This document shows positions 8,606-11,241 of a DNA stretch of 11,241 bases, piece by piece. Every line of letters begins with the position of its first letter. Within the stretch, counting starts at the first letter, position 1. Position numbers and translations under genes: made by a program. The notes under the pieces were generated by a model that worked only from the letters and a program-made list of their open reading frames with translations, searched no databases and had not been told where the DNA came from. The stretch spans positions 1 through 11,241 of the forward strand of contig JAGWKJ010000046.1 of assembly GCA_028865375.1 (NCBI GenBank), given 5' to 3'. Source of the DNA: Hyphomicrobiales bacterium (lineage in GTDB: Bacteria; Pseudomonadota; Alphaproteobacteria; Rhizobiales; Beijerinckiaceae).

Positions 8606-9415
8606 TCACCTCGCCGCGGTCGCCCTCACGATCTCCGCCGCCGCCAGCGCGGCGATCACCTCGGGCCGCTTGTCGCGCACGTCGGCGCCGCCGATCGGGC
8701 AGGTCAGCCGCGCCAGAGCCGCCTCCGTCCCGCCCGACGCGCGAAACGACGCGGCGAAGCGCGCGCGCTTGGTCGCCGAGCCGATCATGCCGACATAGGC
8801 GGCGTCGCCGCGCCGCAGCGCCATGTCGACGAGGCGGTAGTCGAGCGCGTGGCTGTGGGTGAGCGCGACGAAGGCCGCGCCCGCCGGCGCGGCGGCGAGC
8901 GCCAGGCCCGGATCGTCGAGACGGGCCATCGCGACCTCGGCCGGCAATCCGTCGAGGACGCCCTCGCGGTCGTCGACCAGCGTGACGGCCAGCGGCAGCG
9001 GCGCCAGCGCGCAGGAGAGCGCGCGGCCCGTGTGGCCGGCCCCGAACACCAGCGCGTGCGGCCTGGCGTCGCGCGCGCGCGCCTCCCGCTCCGCCAGCGC
9101 CGCCAGCGCGGCGCGATCGGCGCGCGCGATCTCGACCGTGACGCGGCCGCCGCAGCATTGGCCGAGCGCGGGGCCGAGCGCGAGCGACAACGTCTCCGCC
9201 GCGCGGCCGTCCGCCAGCATCGCGCGAGCGCGGTCGATGGCGTGGAACTCGAGCTGACCGCCGCCGATGGTGCCGAAAGCGCCGTCCGTCGAGACGAGCA
9301 TCGTCGCCCCCGCCTCGCGCGGCGTCGAGCCCTCCGCGACCGCGACGCGCAGGACGGCGACCGGTCGGCCGGCGTCGAGCAGCGCCGCCAACCGCGCGGC
9401 GAGCGGCGCGCTCAT
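8606..9415 (-). CDS. xdhC: Xanthine dehydrogenase accessory protein XdhC
   Basis: XdhC binds molybdenum cofactor, promotes its sulfuration and delivers it to the XdhB subunit; it is not part of the finished enzyme. The 269-residue protein shows the N-terminal family block with GTIGGG (49-53 region) followed by LEFHAID, the cofactor-binding QCCGGRV (86-92), a Rossmann-like domain starting ALVFGAGHTGRAL (121-133), and the C-terminal signatures YVGMIGSATKRARF (207-220) and LTCPIGG (237-243). The ATG at 9415 overlaps the xdhB stop as ATGA and has no strong ribosome binding site, so coupled translation is likely. This matches the xdhABC order known from Rhodobacter. The gene end is convergent with the VOC gene, and no clear terminator hairpin is seen in the 37-bp gap. 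Confidence 0.95.
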   Translation of the reverse strand: MSAPLAARLAALLDAGRPVAVLRVAVAEGSTPREAGATMLVSTDGAFGTIGGGQLEFHAIDRARAMLADGRAAETLSLALGPALGQCCGGRVTVEIARADRAALAALAEREARARDARPHALVFGAGHTGRALSCALAPLPLAVTLVDDREGVLDGLPAEVAMARLDDPGLALAAAPAGAAFVALTHSHALDYRLVDMALRRGDAAYVGMIGSATKRARFAASFRASGGTEAALARLTCPIGGADVRDKRPEVIAALAAAEIVRATAAR

Positions 9416-11241
9416 CGCTCGGCGGCGCGGGCGCGCATGTCCTCGATGGCGAACAGCACGCGCTCGGGAGTCGCCGGCGCGTCGAGCCGCGGGCAGAACC
9501 TGCGCCCGGCGACAGAAGCGACCGCGTCCGAGAGCGCGTGCAGCACCGAGATCGCCAGCATCAACGGCGGTTCGCCCACCGCCTTCGAGCGATGGATGGT
9601 CGCCTCGGGATTGTCGGCGTCGCGGAACGCGACGTTGAAGACCTTCGGACGGTCGGAGGCGACGGGGATCTTGTAGGTCGAGGGCGCGTGGGTGGCGAGG
9701 CGTCCGCGCCGGTCGTAGACGAGCTCCTCCGTCGTCAGCCAGCCGGCGCCCTGCACGAAGCCGCCCTCGACCTGTCCGCGGTCGACGGCCGGGTTCAGCG
9801 AACGCCCGGCGTCGTGCAGGATGTCGACGCGCTCGATGCGATATTCGCCGGTCAGCGGATCGACCGCGACCTCGCAGGCCGCCGCGCCGCCGGCGAAATA
9901 CAGGAACGGCCGCCCGCGCCCGGCCTTGCGGTCCCAATGGATCTTGGGCGTCGCGTAGAAGCCGGTGGCCGAAAGCTGCACGCGCGCCTGGTAGGCGCGG
10001 CGCGCGAGTTCGGCCAGCGGCACGGTCGCCGCGCCGATCCGCACGCCGCCGGGCGCGAAGGCCACGTCCTCGCGCGCGACGCCCCAAGCCTTGGCGGCGA
10101 ATTCGGCGAGCCGGCCCTTCAGCGTCAAGGCCGCCTCGCGCGCGGCCATGCCGTTGAGGTCGGCGCCGGAGGAGGCGGCGGTCGCCGACGTGTTGGGCAC
10201 CTTGCCGGTGGTGGTCGCGGCGAGCTTCACGCTCGCGGCATCGACGCCGAATTCGTCGGCAACGACCTGCGCCACCTTCACGTAGAGGCCTTGGCCCATT
10301 TCCGTGCCGCCGTGGTTCAGCGTCAAGGAGCCGTCGGCATAGAGATGCAACAGCGCGCCGGCCTGGTTGAACGCGGTGGCGGTGAAGGAAATGCCGAACT
10401 TCACCGGCGTCAGCGCCAGCCCGCGCAGCAGGCCGTCGCGCGGGTCGGCCGCGAGCAGCGCCGCGCGGCGCGCGCGGTAGTCGCACCGGGCCTCGAGCTC
10501 GGCGACCAGCGCAGGCGTCGCGTCGGCCTCGACGCGCTGGTGATAGGGCGTGAGGTCGCGCGGCGCAGGGCCGTAGAAGTTGCGCTTGCGCACGTCGAGC
10601 GGATCGAGCCCGGTCGCGAACGCGACCTCCTCGATCACGCGCTCGGCGCCGAGCATGCCCTGCGGGCCGCCGAAGCCCCGGAACGCGGTGTTGGACGGCG
10701 TGTTCGTGCACAGCGGCATCGAACGCGCGACGACGGCCGGCCAGAAATAGGCGTTGTCGCAATGGAACAAGGCGCGGTCCGTCACCGGGCCCGACAGGTC
10801 GGCCGAGAAACCGCAGCGCGCGGCGTAGGCGAAGTCGACCGCGCGCACGGCGCCGTCGTCATCGAAGCCGACGTCGTAATCGACCTCGAAGTCGTGACGC
10901 TTGCCGGTGATGCGCATGTCGTCGTCGCGGTCGGCGCGCAGCTTGGCCGCGCGGCCGAGCCTCTTCGCGGCCAGCGCGGCCAGCGCGGCGAAGCAGTTCG
11001 CCTGCGTCTCCTTGCCGCCGAACGCGCCGCCCATGCGCCGCACCTCCACCGTCACCGCGTTCGACGCCAAGCCCAGCACGTGGGCGACGACGTGCTGGAC
11101 CTCGCTGGGGTGCTGCGTCGAGACGTGGAGCGACACGTCGCCATCCTCGCCCGGCAACGCCAGCGCGACCTGGCCTTCGAGGTAGAAATGCTCCTGCCCG
11201 CCGATCGCCATGCGGCCCTTGAGCCGGCGCGGCGCCGCGGC
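9412..11241 (-). CDS. xdhB: Xanthine dehydrogenase molybdenum-binding subunit XdhB, 5' end outside window
   Basis: The last 609 residues of the large molybdopterin subunit are present (full length is about 770-780); the frame is open to the right edge. The enzyme oxidises hypoxanthine and xanthine to urate, passing electrons to an XdhA subunit that should lie upstream, outside the window. Counting from the edge, recognised active-site residues are Glu78 in FGGKET (bovine Glu802), Arg156 in DRALFH (bovine Arg880), Phe190 in AFRGFGGPQG (bovine Phe914), the SFT motif in GISFTATAFNQ, the cofactor loop GGTEMGQGL, and the base Glu557 in VGEPPLML (bovine Glu1261). The Glu/Arg pair marks a purine dehydrogenase rather than an aldehyde oxidase. 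The ATG at 11211 is internal (GGQEHFYLEG follows), not the start. The stop overlaps xdhC. Confidence 0.96.
   Translation of the reverse strand, partial: AAAPRRLKGRMAIGGQEHFYLEGQVALALPGEDGDVSLHVSTQHPSEVQHVVAHVLGLASNAVTVEVRRMGGAFGGKETQANCFAALAALAAKRLGRAAKLRADRDDDMRITGKRHDFEVDYDVGFDDDGAVRAVDFAYAARCGFSADLSGPVTDRALFHCDNAYFWPAVVARSMPLCTNTPSNTAFRGFGGPQGMLGAERVIEEVAFATGLDPLDVRKRNFYGPAPRDLTPYHQRVEADATPALVAELEARCDYRARRAALLAADPRDGLLRGLALTPVKFGISFTATAFNQAGALLHLYADGSLTLNHGGTEMGQGLYVKVAQVVADEFGVDAASVKLAATTTGKVPNTSATAASSGADLNGMAAREAALTLKGRLAEFAAKAWGVAREDVAFAPGGVRIGAATVPLAELARRAYQARVQLSATGFYATPKIHWDRKAGRGRPFLYFAGGAAACEVAVDPLTGEYRIERVDILHDAGRSLNPAVDRGQVEGGFVQGAGWLTTEELVYDRRGRLATHAPSTYKIPVASDRPKVFNVAFRDADNPEATIHRSKAVGEPPLMLAISVLHALSDAVASVAGRRFCPRLDAPATPERVLFAIEDMRARAAER

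Noticed and set aside
9416..10762. Open frame extending xdhC upstream
   Set aside because: This is xdhB in a shifted frame; XdhC homology starts exactly at the ATG overlapping the xdhB stop.

Overview
The window is very GC-rich, densely packed chromosomal DNA from a proteobacterium, most likely an alphaproteobacterium and perhaps Hyphomicrobiales. This rests on the direct-repeat LexA site of the form GTTC-N7-GTTC between ssb and uvrA, the long zinc-site variant of QueC, the CPVSG-type first zinc ribbon of UvrA, and the xdhA-B-C style xanthine dehydrogenase layout. The taxonomic placement is inference. No RNA genes, insertion sequences, phage genes or CRISPR arrays were seen, and there is no stretch of 300 bases or more without a gene.

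Layout. (1) Bases 1-65 probably hold the last 20 codons of an unidentified plus-strand gene. (2) Bases 76-3024, minus strand, form a compact operon read right to left: a DUF1295 membrane protein, queC (7-cyano-7-deazaguanine synthase) and a two-domain chromate transporter chrA. queC and chrA overlap by ATGA. (3) Across a 92-bp divergent promoter region lies a plus-strand short-chain dehydrogenase (3117-3806). (4) Bases 3947-4305 carry a VapBC-type toxin-antitoxin locus: an apparently intact 75-residue ribbon-helix-helix antitoxin, followed by a 44-codon VapC remnant that keeps the N- and C-terminal ends of the toxin but has lost the middle in frame. (5) ssb (minus) and uvrA (plus) are divergent around a shared, perfect LexA box, so both are expected to be SOS-controlled. 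uvrA has a 55-residue Ala/Lys/Pro/Arg-rich N-terminal extension and is followed, with a 4-base overlap, by a VOC/glyoxalase-fold gene. (6) Bases 8606-11241, minus strand, hold xdhC and the 3' part of xdhB (molybdopterin subunit of xanthine dehydrogenase), again with an ATGA overlap. xdhB runs off the right edge.

Functionally, most genes are housekeeping: tRNA queuosine biosynthesis, nucleotide excision repair and single-strand DNA protection, and purine catabolism. No clearly new multi-gene system is evident. The points most worth a second look are the in-frame deleted VapC kept beside an intact antitoxin, the SOS site placed on the likely ssb promoter, the UvrA N-terminal tail, the uvrA-VOC coupling, and the DUF1295-queC-chrA operon.
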